Positions 53,741 to 63,901 of a stretch of DNA of 64,000 nt are shown here, in pieces (positions within the stretch are counted from its first letter, which is position 1; every line of letters starts with the position of its first letter). Origin of the DNA: Caballeronia arvi (GTDB lineage: Bacteria > Pseudomonadota > Gammaproteobacteria > Burkholderiales > Burkholderiaceae); assembly GCF_001544695.2 (NCBI RefSeq), contig NZ_FCOM02000009.1, positions 175,868-239,867 on the forward strand, read 5' to 3'. The notes under the pieces were generated by a model. That model was not told the origin of the DNA. It saw only the letters and a list, made by a program, of their open reading frames with translations, and ran no database searches. A program made the translations under genes and the position numbers.

Positions 53741-55315
53741 ATGCGTTTTCTGCGTTTCCTCAAGATATTTTTCACGATCGTCCGCTTCGGGCTCGATGAG
53801 CTCGTGATGAGCGGCATCGACGACCGCCGTGTGCGCTTTCTCATGCGCATCACGACGTTCGGCCGCAGGTTCAACATCGAGCGTGGCATCCGGCTGCGGC
53901 TTGCGCTGGAAAGTCTCGGCCCGATCTTCGTCAAGTTCGGCCAGGTTCTGTCGACGCGGCGCGACCTGCTGCCCGTCGATATCGCCGACGAACTCGCAAA
54001 GCTCCAGGATCGCGTGCCGCCGTTCGATTCCGCGGTGGCCGTGGCCATCATCGAGAAATCGCTCGGCGCGCCGATCGACGTATTGTTCGACGATTTCGAG
54101 CGCGTGCCGGTGGCGAGCGCGTCGATCGCGCAGGTGCATTTCGCGAAGATCAAGACCGGCGAGCATGCGGGCAAGCACGTCGCGGTGAAGGTGCTGCGTC
54201 CGGGCATGCTGCCGGTGATCGACTCCGATCTCGCGCTGCTGCGCGATATCGCCATCTGGGCCGAGCGCCTGTGGGCGGACGGGCGGCGTCTGAAGCCGCG
54301 CGAAGTGGTCGCCGAATTCGACAAATATCTGCACGACGAACTCGACCTGATGCGCGAGGCCGCCAACGGCAGCCAGTTGCGCCGCAACTTCCAGGGGCTT
54401 GACCTTCTGCTCGTGCCGGAAATGTATTGGGATATGTCGGCGCCGACGGTGCTCGTCATGGAGCGCATGGTCGGCGTGCCGATAAGCCAGGTCGACACCT
54501 TGCGCGCGGCGGGCGTCGATATTCCGAAGCTCGCGCGCGAAGGCGTCGAGATTTTCTTCACGCAGGTGTTCCGCGATGGCTTTTTTCATGCCGACATGCA
54601 CCCCGGCAACATTCAGGTCAGTCTCGATCCGGCGACGTTCGGACGGTATATCGCGCTGGATTTCGGGATCGTCGGGGCGCTGTCGGATTTCGACAAAAAC
54701 TATCTCGCGCAGAACTTCCTCGCGTTCTTCAAGCGCGACTATCACCGCGTCGCGACGCTGCACCTCGAATCCGGCTGGGTGCCGCCGAGCACGCGCGTCG
54801 AAGAACTGGAAAGCTCGATTCGCGCCGTCTGCGAACCGTACTTCGACCGCGCGCTGAAAGACATTTCGCTCGGGCAAGTGCTGATGCGCCTTTTTTCGAC
54901 GTCGCGCCGCTTCAACGTCGAAATCCAGCCGCAACTCGTCCTGCTGCAAAAAACGATGCTCAACGTCGAAGGACTCGGGCGCTCGCTCGACCCGGAGCTC
55001 GATCTGTGGAAAACGGCGAAGCCTTATCTCGAACGCTGGATGAACGAGCAGATCGGCTGGCGCGGCTGGTACGAGCGCCTGCAGATGGAAGCGCCGCAGT
55101 GGAGCAAGACCATTCCGCAGTTGCCGCGGCTCATTCACCATATCTTGGCGGAGCGCCACGACGCCCCGAAGAGCGGCAGCGACGAACTCATGCGCCTCCT
55201 GCTCGCCGAGCAGAAGCGCACGAATCGTCTGCTCGTGACGTTGCTCGTCGGCGGTCTCATCGCGACGGCGGGCGCGGGCGTCGTGATCGCGCAGTGGTGG
55301 CTCGGCCAACCGTGA
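53741..55315 (+). CDS. ubiB: Ubiquinone biosynthesis regulatory protein kinase UbiB
   Basis: ABC1/ADCK atypical kinase-fold ATPase required for ubiquinone synthesis. The 524-residue protein has the KxGQ motif region [19 protein letters not shown], the [17 protein letters not shown]-binding loop, KVLRPGM, the [20 protein letters not shown] segment, the catalytic-loop-like HADMHPGNI, and DFGIVG for metal binding. A C-terminal membrane anchor ([20 protein letters not shown]) is present. It follows ubiJ directly. Confidence 0.97.
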   Translation: MRFLRFLKIFFTIVRFGLDELVMSGIDDRRVRFLMRITTFGRRFNIERGIRLRLALESLGPIFVKFGQVLSTRRDLLPVDIADELAKLQDRVPPFDSAVAVAIIEKSLGAPIDVLFDDFERVPVASASIAQVHFAKIKTGEHAGKHVAVKVLRPGMLPVIDSDLALLRDIAIWAERLWADGRRLKPREVVAEFDKYLHDELDLMREAANGSQLRRNFQGLDLLLVPEMYWDMSAPTVLVMERMVGVPISQVDTLRAAGVDIPKLAREGVEIFFTQVFRDGFFHADMHPGNIQVSLDPATFGRYIALDFGIVGALSDFDKNYLAQNFLAFFKRDYHRVATLHLESGWVPPSTRVEELESSIRAVCEPYFDRALKDISLGQVLMRLFSTSRRFNVEIQPQLVLLQKTMLNVEGLGRSLDPELDLWKTAKPYLERWMNEQIGWRGWYERLQMEAPQWSKTIPQLPRLIHHILAERHDAPKSGSDELMRLLLAEQKRTNRLLVTLLVGGLIATAGAGVVIAQWWLGQP

Positions 55316-55328
55316 GGACTTCAGCATC

Positions 55329-55946
55329 ATGAGCGATCCGACGAATCCGGACGTCCCCGATTTCGAAAACCGCGATCCGAATTCGCCCGGTTTCTGGAAC
55401 GAGCGCTTCGGCCAGCACTTCATGCCGTGGGATCAGGCCGGCGTGCCCGAGGCGTTCAAAACTTTCGTCGCCGCGCGGCAGACGCAAAACGTGCTGATTC
55501 CCGGCTGCGGGAGCGCTTACGAAGCGCTCTATCTCGCCGAACGCGGCTGGCCGGTGCGCGCGATCGACTTCGCGGCAGGCGCGGTCGAGGCGGCGCGTTT
55601 GCAGTTGGGCGCGCACGCGGGTCTCGTCGAAGAGGCGGATTTTTTCGCTTACGAGCCGCCATTCTCGACTGACTGGGTCTATGAGCGCGCCTTTCTTTGC
55701 GCGCTGCCGAAGGACCGCTGGCAGGATTACGCCGAACGCATGGCGGCTCTTCTGAAGCCGGGAACGTTGCTGGCGGGCTTCTTTTTCATCGGATCGACGC
55801 CGAAGGGGCCGCCTTTTGGCATCGAGCGCGGCGAACTGGACGCGCTGCTGTCGCCGCACTTCGAACTGATCGAAGACCGCGAGGTGAGCGGCTCGCTGCC
55901 CGTGTTCGCGGGACGCGAGCGCTGGATGACCTGGCGGCGTATTTGA
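55329..55946 (+). CDS. TPMT-type SAM-dependent methyltransferase
   Basis: A 205-residue class I methyltransferase of the thiopurine-S-methyltransferase family. The N-terminal FWNERFGQHFMPWDQAG and the SAM motif VLIPGCGSAYEALYLAERGW (about 55-75) are typical, as is AIDFAAGAVEAARLQL. Bacterial members methylate thiols, selenium/tellurium species or halides; the substrate here cannot be read. It starts 13 bp after ubiB, suggesting co-transcription. Confidence 0.9.
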   Translation: MSDPTNPDVPDFENRDPNSPGFWNERFGQHFMPWDQAGVPEAFKTFVAARQTQNVLIPGCGSAYEALYLAERGWPVRAIDFAAGAVEAARLQLGAHAGLVEEADFFAYEPPFSTDWVYERAFLCALPKDRWQDYAERMAALLKPGTLLAGFFFIGSTPKGPPFGIERGELDALLSPHFELIEDREVSGSLPVFAGRERWMTWRRI

Positions 55947-56045
55947 GCGGCACGGCTTGAAATCTGCCGACGGCGCCCTGAAATATTGCGCGACTAATCT
56001 TGTATCCGCGATCCCGAAAATCGCGGGTCGATATGGGTTTGCGGC

Positions 56046-56051
56046 TATAAT
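56046..56051 (+). promoter_or_regulatory. Possible -10 element for fmdB-DUF502-aspS
   Basis: A TATAAT hexamer lies 45 bp upstream of the fmdB-type start. The expected -35 position lacks a good TTGACA. An inverted repeat CCGCGAT-N7-ATCGCGG (56006-56026) overlaps the -35 area and could be an operator. Confidence 0.35.
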
Positions 56052-56095
56052 TCAAGGCTTTGCAAGCGTCGACAGATCATTGTAGGAAGAGTGCC

Positions 56096-56473
56096 ATGCC
56101 GATTTACGCGTACCGCTGCGCACACTGCGGCCACGAAAAAGACGTGCTTCAGAAACTGAGCGATGCGCCGCTCACGCAATGTCCCGCCTGCGGAAAGGAC
56201 ACGTTTTCGAAGCAGGTGACCGCCGCCGGATTCCAGTTGAAGGGTTCTGGCTGGTATGTCACCGATTTCCGTGGCGGCAATAGCGCATCGAAAGATGGCA
56301 ACGCTGCGCCGAACGCGCCGGCGGCGAAATCGGATGATGCTTCCTCCAGTTCCGCCAGCTCGAACGATTCGAGCAGCTCGAACGCGAGCGACAGCTCGAC
56401 TCCGGCGAGCACTTCGTCGTCGGAGGCTGCCAAACCCGCCGCGGGCGCGTCCGCATCGTCGGGCGCAGCCTGA
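56096..56473 (+). CDS. FmdB family zinc ribbon protein
   Basis: A 125-residue protein. The N-terminal 40 residues form the FmdB zinc ribbon: MPIYAYRCAHCGHEKD and QCPACGKDTF give four zinc-binding cysteines. GFQLKGSGWYVTDFRG follows, also family-typical. The last 50 or so residues are a Ser/Ala/Asp low-complexity tail. FmdB was named as a putative regulator of formamidase, but the general role is unknown. AGGAAGAGTGCC precedes the ATG. Genomic placement upstream of DUF502 and aspS is conserved in beta-proteobacteria. Confidence 0.93.
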   Translation: MPIYAYRCAHCGHEKDVLQKLSDAPLTQCPACGKDTFSKQVTAAGFQLKGSGWYVTDFRGGNSASKDGNAAPNAPAAKSDDASSSSASSNDSSSSNASDSSTPASTSSSEAAKPAAGASASSGAA

Positions 56474-56604
56474 AGCGCAAGACGGCCGGTGCGTCCGGCC
56501 GCAACCCGCAGACGATCTCGCCGACCGCGCCTGAAACCGGCGCGGCCCGCCTTAAGCCGAATCTCCTACGCAACCGAGAGCCGGCGCAGCCTTCGCCCGT
56601 GTAA

Positions 56605-57267
56605 ATGACGACGAAAAAGACTACGCTGAAAACCGTGTTCCTCACCGGCCTGCTCGTGCTGGTGCCGCTCGCGATCACCTTGTGGGTTCTCGGACTCGTC
56701 ATCGGGACGATGGACCAGACGCTGCTTCTCCTGCCGCAGTCGTGGCAGCCCGAGCGCGTCGTCGGGTTTCATCTGCCGGGCGTGGGCGCGGTGCTGACGC
56801 TCGCGTTCATTTTCATCGTCGGCTTGCTGACGCAGAATTTCGTCGGACAGAAGCTCGTGAAATGGTGGGACGCGATCCTGCGTCATATCCCGGTGGTCGG
56901 GCCGCTGTACACGAGCGTCAAGCAGGTATCGGACACGCTGCTCTCGTCGAGCGGCAATGCGTTCCGCAAGGCGCTTCTGATCGAATATCCGCGCAAGGGC
57001 TCGTACACCATCGGCTTTCTGACGGGCATTCCGGGTGGCGACGTGCTGAATCATCTCGACGAAGATCACGTGAGCGTCTACGTGCCGACGACGCCGAATC
57101 CGACGTCCGGCTTTTTCCTGATGATGCCGAAAAACGAAGTCGTCGAACTGGACATGACCGTCGACGCCGCACTGAAGTACATCGTCTCGATGGGCGTGGT
57201 GGCTCCCGCGCCGAGCGCGCCGGCAGCGGTCGCGCCCGCCCGCCGCCCCACCGAGCCGCCGATGTAA
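56605..57267 (+). CDS. DUF502 domain-containing membrane protein
   Basis: A 220-residue inner-membrane protein. Two membrane segments (LKTVFLTGLLVLVPLAITLW, about 8-30, and VGAVLTLAFIFIVGLLTQNF, about 58-78) precede a conserved soluble part with HIPVVGPLYTSVKQVSDTL, YPRKGSYTIGFLTG and VYVPTTPNPTSGFFLMMPKN. The last 25 residues are Ala/Pro-rich. Function unknown. It is located between fmdB and aspS. Confidence 0.93.
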   Translation: MTTKKTTLKTVFLTGLLVLVPLAITLWVLGLVIGTMDQTLLLLPQSWQPERVVGFHLPGVGAVLTLAFIFIVGLLTQNFVGQKLVKWWDAILRHIPVVGPLYTSVKQVSDTLLSSSGNAFRKALLIEYPRKGSYTIGFLTGIPGGDVLNHLDEDHVSVYVPTTPNPTSGFFLMMPKNEVVELDMTVDAALKYIVSMGVVAPAPSAPAAVAPARRPTEPPM

Positions 57268-57358
57268 TGCCGGCGCGCGCATTCGCGAGTCTGCCGAAGG
57301 AAGAGCGAGACCCGAACGCGCGAGCCGTTGATCAACGAACAACGAAAGACACAACATC

Positions 57359-59161
57359 ATGTCGATGCGATCTGAATACTGCGGTCTGGTGACCGAGGCC
57401 CGACTGGGCGAAACCGTCTCGCTGTGCGGCTGGGTGCATCGCCGCCGCGATCACGGCGGCGTTATCTTCATCGACTTGCGCGATCGCGAAGGGCTCGTTC
57501 AGGTCGTCTGCGATCCGGACCGCGCCGAGATGTTCAAGGTGGCCGAAGGCGTGCGCAACGAATTTTGCGTGCGCGTGCAGGGCGTCGTGCGCAACCGTCC
57601 CGAAGGCACCGTCAACGCCAATTTGACGAGCGGCAAGATCGAAGTGCTGTGCCACGAGCTGACCGTGCTGAACGCGTCGGTCACGCCGCCGTTCCAGCTC
57701 GACGACGACAACCTTTCCGAGACCACACGCCTCACGCATCGCGTGCTCGACCTGCGCCGCCCGCAGATGCAGAAGAATCTGCGCCTGCGCTATCGCGTCG
57801 CGATGGAAGTGCGCAAGTACCTGGATGCGCAAGGTTTCATCGACATCGAAACGCCGATGCTGACCAAGAGCACGCCGGAAGGCGCGCGCGATTACCTCGT
57901 GCCGTCGCGCGTGAACGCGGGCCAGTTCTTCGCGCTCCCGCAATCGCCGCAGCTCTTCAAGCAGTTGCTGATGGTCGCCAACTTCGACCGTTACTACCAG
58001 ATCACCAAGTGCTTCCGCGACGAAGACCTGCGCGCCGACCGTCAGCCGGAATTCACGCAGATCGACTGCGAAACCTCGTTCCTCACCGAGCAGGAAATCC
58101 GCGATCTGTTCGAAGCGATGATCCAGCACGTCTTCAAGGAGACGATGGACGTCGAACTGCCTTCGAAATTCCCGGTCATGCTGTACTCGGAAGCGATGCG
58201 CCGCTTCGGTTCGGACAAGCCCGACCTGCGCGTGAAGCTCGAATTCGCCGATCTCACGGACGCCGTGAGGGACGTCGACTTCAAGGTGTTCTCGATGCCG
58301 GCAAACTCGAAGGACGGCCGCGTCGCTGCGTTGCGTGTGCCGAAGGGCGGCGAGCTCTCACGTGGCGATATCGACGGCTATACGGAATTCGTGCGCATCT
58401 ACGGTGCGAAGGGTCTCGCGTGGATCAAGGTCAACGACAAGACCAAAGGCCGCGACGGTCTGCAAAGCCCGATCGTGAAGAATCTGCATGAAGCGGCGAT
58501 CGCGGCGATCCTCGAGCGCACGGCGGCGGAAGACGGCGACATCATCTTCTTCGCGGCGGATCGCGCGAAGGTCGTGAACGACAGCCTCGGCGCGCTGCGC
58601 CTGAAGATCGGTCATTCGGAATTCGGCAAGGCCAATGGCCTGCTCGAAACCGGCTGGAAGCCGCTGTGGGTCATCGACTTCCCGATGTTCGAATTCGACG
58701 AGGAAGAGAACCGCCACGTCGCCGCGCATCATCCGTTCACGAGCCCGAAGGACGAGCACCTCGAATATCTCGAAACCGATCCGGGCCGCTGCCTCGCGAA
58801 GGCGTACGACATGGTGCTGAATGGCTGGGAAATCGGCGGCGGTTCGGTGCGTATCTTCCAGGAAGACGTGCAGAGCAAGGTGTTCCGCGCGCTGAAGATC
58901 GGCGCGGAAGAAGCGCGTCTGAAGTTCGGCTTCCTGCTCGACGCGCTGCAGTACGGCGCGCCGCCGCACGGTGGTATCGCGTTCGGTCTCGACCGCATCG
59001 TCACGCTGATGTCCGGCGCCGATTCGATCCGCGACACCATCGCGTTCCCGAAGACGCAGCGCGCGCAGGACTTGCTCACGCAAGCGCCGAGCGAAGTGGA
59101 CGAGCGCCAGTTGCGCGAGTTGCACATCCGTCTGCGTCAGCCGGAGCAGAAGGCGCACTAA
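57359..59161 (+). CDS. aspS: Aspartate--tRNA ligase
   Basis: Class II aminoacyl-tRNA synthetase of 600 residues. An N-terminal OB-fold anticodon domain ([20 protein letters not shown]) is followed by the catalytic core with motif 2 ([20 protein letters not shown]), the bacterial-type GAD insertion domain (about 290-430) and motif 3 ([15 protein letters not shown]). The bacterial form with a GAD domain may be non-discriminating (also charging tRNA-Asn) in organisms that use GatCAB; this cannot be decided here. A terminator follows. Confidence 0.98.
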   Translation: MSMRSEYCGLVTEARLGETVSLCGWVHRRRDHGGVIFIDLRDREGLVQVVCDPDRAEMFKVAEGVRNEFCVRVQGVVRNRPEGTVNANLTSGKIEVLCHELTVLNASVTPPFQLDDDNLSETTRLTHRVLDLRRPQMQKNLRLRYRVAMEVRKYLDAQGFIDIETPMLTKSTPEGARDYLVPSRVNAGQFFALPQSPQLFKQLLMVANFDRYYQITKCFRDEDLRADRQPEFTQIDCETSFLTEQEIRDLFEAMIQHVFKETMDVELPSKFPVMLYSEAMRRFGSDKPDLRVKLEFADLTDAVRDVDFKVFSMPANSKDGRVAALRVPKGGELSRGDIDGYTEFVRIYGAKGLAWIKVNDKTKGRDGLQSPIVKNLHEAAIAAILERTAAEDGDIIFFAADRAKVVNDSLGALRLKIGHSEFGKANGLLETGWKPLWVIDFPMFEFDEEENRHVAAHHPFTSPKDEHLEYLETDPGRCLAKAYDMVLNGWEIGGGSVRIFQEDVQSKVFRALKIGAEEARLKFGFLLDALQYGAPPHGGIAFGLDRIVTLMSGADSIRDTIAFPKTQRAQDLLTQAPSEVDERQLRELHIRLRQPEQKAH

Positions 59162-59185
59162 GCACGTTCAGTTGTCGTAGTGATG

Positions 59186-59212
59186 AAAAAGGCGCCGGGT
59201 GCGCCTTTTTCG
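59186..59212 (+). terminator. Rho-independent terminator of aspS
   Basis: AAAAAGGCGC-CGGGT-GCGCCTTTTT is a perfect 10-bp stem with a 5-nt loop, ending in five T residues, 25 bp after the aspS stop. Confidence 0.85.
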
Positions 59213-59270
59213 TTTTTTGCGTTACAGTCTTCAGGCCAATGCAGACAAAGAAACGCGCGTTCAAAACGAC

Positions 59271-59747
59271 ATGCTCAAGCCGCCGAAAATCCCCGAATCC
59301 GTACTCGTCGTCATTCACACGCCGGATCTCGACGTGCTCATCATCGAACGCGCGGATCACAAGGGCTTCTGGCAATCGGTGACGGGCTCGAAGGATCGCA
59401 TCGACGAGCCGTTCATAGAGACCGCCGCGCGCGAAGTGCAGGAAGAGACGGGCATCGTGATCGGCAGCGCGCTCGTGCCGGAGAAGGCGCTCATCGACTG
59501 GCATCACAGCATTCAGTACGAGATCTATCCGCAATGGCGGCATCGCTATGCGGAAGGCATCGTGCAGAACACCGAACACCAGTTCAGTCTGTGCGTGCCG
59601 CATTGTCTCGAAGTGACACTCGCGCCGCGCGAACACACCGCACACTTGTGGCTGCCGTTCCGGGAGGCCGCCGACCGGTGCTTCTCGTGGTCGAACCGGG
59701 AAGCGATCCTGCAATTGCCCGAGCGCCTCGCGGCGCATAGCCGATGA
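59271..59747 (+). CDS. nudB: Dihydroneopterin triphosphate diphosphatase
   Basis: Nudix hydrolase of folate synthesis that removes pyrophosphate from dihydroneopterin triphosphate. The 158-residue protein starts MLKPPKIPESVLVVIHTPDL, and the Nudix box is GSKDRIDEPFIETAAREVQE followed by ETG. The C-terminal EHTAHLWLPFREAADRCFSW is typical of NudB. The start at 59271 is chosen because upstream in-frame codons run through the aspS terminator. Its stop overlaps the clsB start as ATGA. Confidence 0.95.
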   Translation: MLKPPKIPESVLVVIHTPDLDVLIIERADHKGFWQSVTGSKDRIDEPFIETAAREVQEETGIVIGSALVPEKALIDWHHSIQYEIYPQWRHRYAEGIVQNTEHQFSLCVPHCLEVTLAPREHTAHLWLPFREAADRCFSWSNREAILQLPERLAAHSR

Positions 59748-61033
59748 TCGGACTGCGTCCGCGGCGCAGTTTCAAGCGGCTGCGCCAGGCGCTGTTTTCG
59801 GGCCGTCGGCCTCCGCGCTTCTGCTTCACGGCCGGCAATCACGTCCGGATCTTCAGGACCGGCGTGCAGTTTTTTCCGGCGTTGATCGAACGCATCGACA
59901 ATGCGAAAAAATCGGTGTCGCTGGAAACCTACATCTTCGCCAACGACGACATTGGCCGCGCCGTCTCCGATGCACTCGTACGCGCCGCCGAACGCGGTGT
60001 CACGGTTCGTGTGATCACGGATGGCATCGGCACCGAGAGCAATCTGCCGATGTTCAAGCTGTGGCAGGAACGCGGCGTCGAACATCGCATCTATAACCCG
60101 CATCTGCTGTTCGGACCGCAAGGCTGGTCGCGCACGCATCGCAAGCTCGCGCTGATCGACGAGACGTACGCGTTTTGCGGCGGCATCAATATCGTCGACG
60201 ATTACGACCAGAACGGTACGCACCTCGAGCGGCCGCGCTGGGACTTTGCGATGGAAGCTCAGGGCCCCGTCGTCAAGGACGTGCGCGAGGCGTTCGACCT
60301 GCAATGGCAGCGCATTCGTCTCGGCGTGAAGCCGCGTCAGCCGTCGCAGCCAGGATGCGAGCCGCAGGAAGACGAGCGCGTGCCAGGCCGCTGGAACACG
60401 CGCCGCGCGATGCTGGCGCGCAGGCGCGCGCGGCTCGGGGAGATTCACGCGGTCGATCGGCCCTGCGTCGCGTTCGTCGCGCGCGACAATCTGCTGAATC
60501 GACGCGCGATCGAAAAGGCGTATCTGCGGGCCATCGCTCACGCGGAGAGCGAAGTGCTGCTCGCGAATCCGTATTTCATGCCGGGGCGCAAGCTGCGGCG
60601 CGCGCTCGTTCGTGCGGCCGAGCGCGGGGTCCGTGTGTCGCTCGTCATCGGCCGCAAGGAATTCGTCGCGCTGGATTACGCCACACCCTTTCTCTACGGC
60701 AACCTGCTGAAGCACGGCGTGCGCATCGCCGAATACGAGAAAACGATGCTTCACGGCAAGGTCGCCGTCGTGGACGCAGACTGGGCGACGATCGGCTCGT
60801 CGAACCTCGATGCGCTCTCGCTCGTGCTCAACAACGAGGCCAACATGGTGCTCGTCAATCATCCGGAGATTGCCGGATTGCACGACGCCATTCTTCAGGC
60901 TTTCGACGAAGGCCGTCCCATCGACGAAAAACACTATGCGTCGCGACCGCTTACCGAGCGGACGCTTAATTGGCTGGCCTACAACACCTATCGTCTGATG
61001 ATGAAAATGATCACCATCGGCCAGTACGATTAA
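59744..61033 (+). CDS. clsB: Cardiolipin synthase B
   Basis: Phospholipase-D superfamily enzyme making cardiolipin from phosphatidylglycerol (and possibly other donors). The 429-residue protein has two HKD motifs: THRKLALIDETYAFCGGIN and LHGKVAVVDADWATIGSSNL. Between the halves there is a Lys/Arg-rich linker. No strong N-terminal membrane pair is present, as in ClsB-type rather than ClsA. Its ATG overlaps the nudB stop, so the two are translationally coupled. Confidence 0.94.
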   Translation: MIGLRPRRSFKRLRQALFSGRRPPRFCFTAGNHVRIFRTGVQFFPALIERIDNAKKSVSLETYIFANDDIGRAVSDALVRAAERGVTVRVITDGIGTESNLPMFKLWQERGVEHRIYNPHLLFGPQGWSRTHRKLALIDETYAFCGGINIVDDYDQNGTHLERPRWDFAMEAQGPVVKDVREAFDLQWQRIRLGVKPRQPSQPGCEPQEDERVPGRWNTRRAMLARRRARLGEIHAVDRPCVAFVARDNLLNRRAIEKAYLRAIAHAESEVLLANPYFMPGRKLRRALVRAAERGVRVSLVIGRKEFVALDYATPFLYGNLLKHGVRIAEYEKTMLHGKVAVVDADWATIGSSNLDALSLVLNNEANMVLVNHPEIAGLHDAILQAFDEGRPIDEKHYASRPLTERTLNWLAYNTYRLMMKMITIGQYD

Positions 61034-61257
61034 TCTGGCAATCGGCAGCCAATACGCAAGAATAAAGGCCAGCAAGCAAGTTTAGATAAAGCCTCCCACG
61101 AACTGGGAACTCGGGCAGTCACTTACAGGCAGTCCGTACATAAAACGCGACAATGGCCGCGGGCAATGTTGAGATTTATCCTATAGACATGTCCTGGCGT
61201 TTTAGAAACGCGGATCTAAAAATTAGCTTGTATCAGAAACGTTCGGCCACAATAATA

Positions 61258-61269
61258 GAACGGCCGTTC
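61258..61269. promoter_or_regulatory. Palindromic operator candidate for the TetR regulator
   Basis: GAACGGCCGTTC is a perfect 12-bp palindrome 36 bp upstream of the TetR gene, with a related half-site GAAACGTTCGGCC at 61236-61248. Position and symmetry fit TetR autorepression. The rest of the 271-bp clsB/TetR gap is AT-richer and shows no gene. Confidence 0.45.
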
Positions 61270-61304
61270 GATTTTACGGGTCACACAAGAACGGTAGGGA
61301 CATC

Positions 61305-61979
61305 ATGCGAAAAGGCGAACAGACGCGGGCCGCGATTCTCGACGCAGCATTGGAATTGGCGAGCCGTGACGGTCTTGAAGGGCTGACGATCGGCCTGTTG
61401 GCCGAACGGATGCAGATGAGCAAGAGCGGTGTGTTTGCGCATTTCGGGTCGCGCGAAGACTTGCAGGTGGAAGTGGTGCGCGAGTACCACAGGCGCTTCG
61501 AGGATGAAGTGTTCTTTCCTAGCCTGCGCGAAGCCCGCGGCCTGCCGCGATTGCGCGCGATGATGAATCGCTGGATGGAAAAGCGCATCCAGGAAGTGAC
61601 CACGGGTTGTATCTACATCAGCGGAGCGGTCGAGTACGACGATCGCGCCGCGAGCGCCGTGCGCGAGCAGTTGGTGCACAGCGTGAGCATGTGGCGCGAG
61701 GCGCTGTTGCGCGCGATCCGCCAGTCGAAGGACGAAGGGCATCTGAAGGCGGAGACCGATCCGCATCTGATGCTTTTCGAGCTGTACAGCTTTACGCTTG
61801 GCCTGCATCACGACGCGCGCTTCCTGCATCTGCCGGAAGCGGTGCAACTGACGCGGGACGCGCTGGAGAAGACGATCGTGTCCTATCAGACGCCGAATGG
61901 GAACGCCGAAGCAGGCGCGTCGCAGCCGGTGCCGAACGGGGCCACGAACGTGACTTCGCATCAAACCGATAGCCGTTAG
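61305..61979 (+). CDS. TetR/AcrR family transcriptional regulator
   Basis: A 224-residue repressor. The N-terminal HTH (about 1-55) reads ILDAALELASRDGLEGLTIG, LAERMQMSKSGVFAHFGSRE and DLQVEVV, typical TetR. The ligand-binding C-terminal domain contains DDRAASAVREQLVHSVSMWR; the last 25 residues are polar and probably disordered. It lies 71 bp upstream of the acyl-CoA dehydrogenase gene on the same strand, so fatty-acid or acyl-CoA-responsive control (by analogy with PsrA/FadR-type TetR proteins) is plausible. Confidence 0.94.
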   Translation: MRKGEQTRAAILDAALELASRDGLEGLTIGLLAERMQMSKSGVFAHFGSREDLQVEVVREYHRRFEDEVFFPSLREARGLPRLRAMMNRWMEKRIQEVTTGCIYISGAVEYDDRAASAVREQLVHSVSMWREALLRAIRQSKDEGHLKAETDPHLMLFELYSFTLGLHHDARFLHLPEAVQLTRDALEKTIVSYQTPNGNAEAGASQPVPNGATNVTSHQTDSR

Positions 61980-62050
61980 CGGCGCCGTTCGCATCGACAA
62001 GGTGGTACGGCGGCGCGCAAACCAGAAGCCCAAGGAAACTGGAGAGACAC

Positions 62051-63838
62051 ATGGGACAGTACGCCGCCCCCCTTCGCGACATGCAGTTCGTGCTGCACGA
62101 AGTGCTGAAGGTCGAAGCTGAATTGAAGAGCATGCCGAAGCATGCCGACCTCGACGCCGACACCATCAATCAGGTGCTCGAGGAAGCCGGCAAGTTCTGC
62201 TCCGAAGTCGTGTTTCCGCTCAACCAGAGCGGCGACCGCGAAGGCTGCGCTTACGAGGGCGACGGTGTCGTGAAGACGCCCGCCGGCTTCAAGGAAGCCT
62301 ACCGCCAGTACATCGATGCAGGCTGGCCCGCGCTCGGGTGCGATCCCGAGTACGGCGGCCAGGGCTTGCCCGCGTTCGTGAACAATGCGCTTTACGAAAT
62401 GCTGAACTCCGCGAATCAGGCCTGGACGATGTATCCCGGTCTTTCGCACGGCGCATACGAATGCCTGCACGCGCACGGCACGCCGGAACAGAAATCGACC
62501 TATCTGCCGAAGCTCGTCTCGGGCGAGTGGACCGGCACGATGTGCCTGACGGAACCACATTGCGGAACGGACCTGGGCATGTTGCGCACGAAAGCCGAGC
62601 CCAACTCCGATGGTTCGTACGCGCTCACCGGCACGAAGATCTTTATTTCGAGCGGCGAGCACGACATGGCCGAGAACATCGTCCATCTGGTGCTTGCGCG
62701 TCTGCCGGGCGCCCCGATGGGCACGAAGGGCATCTCGCTCTTCATCGTGCCGAAATTTCTACCGGATGCGAGCGGTGCGGTGGGCCAGCGCAACGGTATC
62801 AAGTGCGGCTCGATCGAGCACAAGATGGGCATTCACGGCAACGCGACCTGCGTGATGAACCTCGACGGCGCGACGGGCTGGCTCGTCGGCGAGGCGAACA
62901 AGGGCTTGAACGCGATGTTCGTGATGATGAACGCGGCGCGCCTGGGCGTCGGCATGCAGGGTCTCGGTCTCACCGAGGTCGCGTATCAGAACTCACTCGT
63001 GTACGCAAAGGAGCGCCTGCAGATGCGCGCGCTCACGGGCCCGAAAGCGCCCGAGAAGGCTGCCGATCCGATCATCGTGCATCCGGACGTGCGGCGCATG
63101 CTGCTCACACAGAAGGCGTATGCCGAAGCGGGCCGCGCGTTCACGTACTGGGCGGCATTGAACATCGACAAGGAACTCTCGCATGCGGACGAATCCGTGC
63201 GCGCGGAGGCCGCTGATTTCGTCGCGCTGCTGACGCCGGTCATCAAGGCTTTCCTGACCGACAACGCGTTCGAAGGCACGAACATGGGGATGCAGATCTA
63301 CGGCGGCCACGGCTTCATTTCCGAATGGGGCATGGAGCAGTATGTTCGCGATGCGCGCATCAACATGATCTACGAGGGCACGAATTCGATTCAGGCGCTC
63401 GATCTGCTTGGCCGCAAGATTCTCGGCGACATGGGCGCGAAGCTGAAGCGCTTTGGCAAGCTCGTTTCGGATTTCGTCGAGGCCGAGGGCGTGAAGCCGG
63501 AGATGCAGGAGTTCATCAACCCGCTTGCGGATATTGGCGACAAGGTGCAGAAGCTCACGATGGAGATCGGCATGAAGGCCATGCAGAATCCCGATGAGGT
63601 TGGCGCTGCGGCCGTGCCTTATATGCGTACTGTCGGGCACCTCGTGTTTTCTTATTTCTGGGCGCGGATGGCGCGGGTCGCTTTGGATCGGGCCGGTTCC
63701 GGCGATACGTTTTATGTCGCCAAGCTGGCGACTGCGCGGTTTTATTTCGCCAAGCTTTTGCCTGAGACGGCTTCGACGATTCGTGCTGCGCGGGCCGGTG
63801 CAAAGCCGATGATGGATTACGACGAAGCGCTTTTTTGA
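62051..63838 (+). CDS. Acyl-CoA dehydrogenase
   Basis: FAD flavoenzyme of beta-oxidation, 595 residues, the longer bacterial form with a C-terminal extension (acyl-CoA dehydrogenase N-terminal, middle, C-terminal domains plus AcAD_C). Key motifs: AGWPALGCDPEYGGQGLP, WTGTMCLTEPHCGTDLGMLR (flavin/substrate region), and MQIYGGHGFISEWGMEQYVR with DARINMIYEGTNSIQALDLL containing the catalytic Glu region. Start at 62051 follows a GGAGAGACAC ribosome binding site. It is preceded by the TetR regulator. Confidence 0.95.
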   Translation: MGQYAAPLRDMQFVLHEVLKVEAELKSMPKHADLDADTINQVLEEAGKFCSEVVFPLNQSGDREGCAYEGDGVVKTPAGFKEAYRQYIDAGWPALGCDPEYGGQGLPAFVNNALYEMLNSANQAWTMYPGLSHGAYECLHAHGTPEQKSTYLPKLVSGEWTGTMCLTEPHCGTDLGMLRTKAEPNSDGSYALTGTKIFISSGEHDMAENIVHLVLARLPGAPMGTKGISLFIVPKFLPDASGAVGQRNGIKCGSIEHKMGIHGNATCVMNLDGATGWLVGEANKGLNAMFVMMNAARLGVGMQGLGLTEVAYQNSLVYAKERLQMRALTGPKAPEKAADPIIVHPDVRRMLLTQKAYAEAGRAFTYWAALNIDKELSHADESVRAEAADFVALLTPVIKAFLTDNAFEGTNMGMQIYGGHGFISEWGMEQYVRDARINMIYEGTNSIQALDLLGRKILGDMGAKLKRFGKLVSDFVEAEGVKPEMQEFINPLADIGDKVQKLTMEIGMKAMQNPDEVGAAAVPYMRTVGHLVFSYFWARMARVALDRAGSGDTFYVAKLATARFYFAKLLPETASTIRAARAGAKPMMDYDEALF

Positions 63839-63901
63839 TTGCTTTGTGTCGTTTGCGTTTGGCTTTCGTGAATCCTGCTTTCGTGTTGGTTTATTAGCTT
63901 C

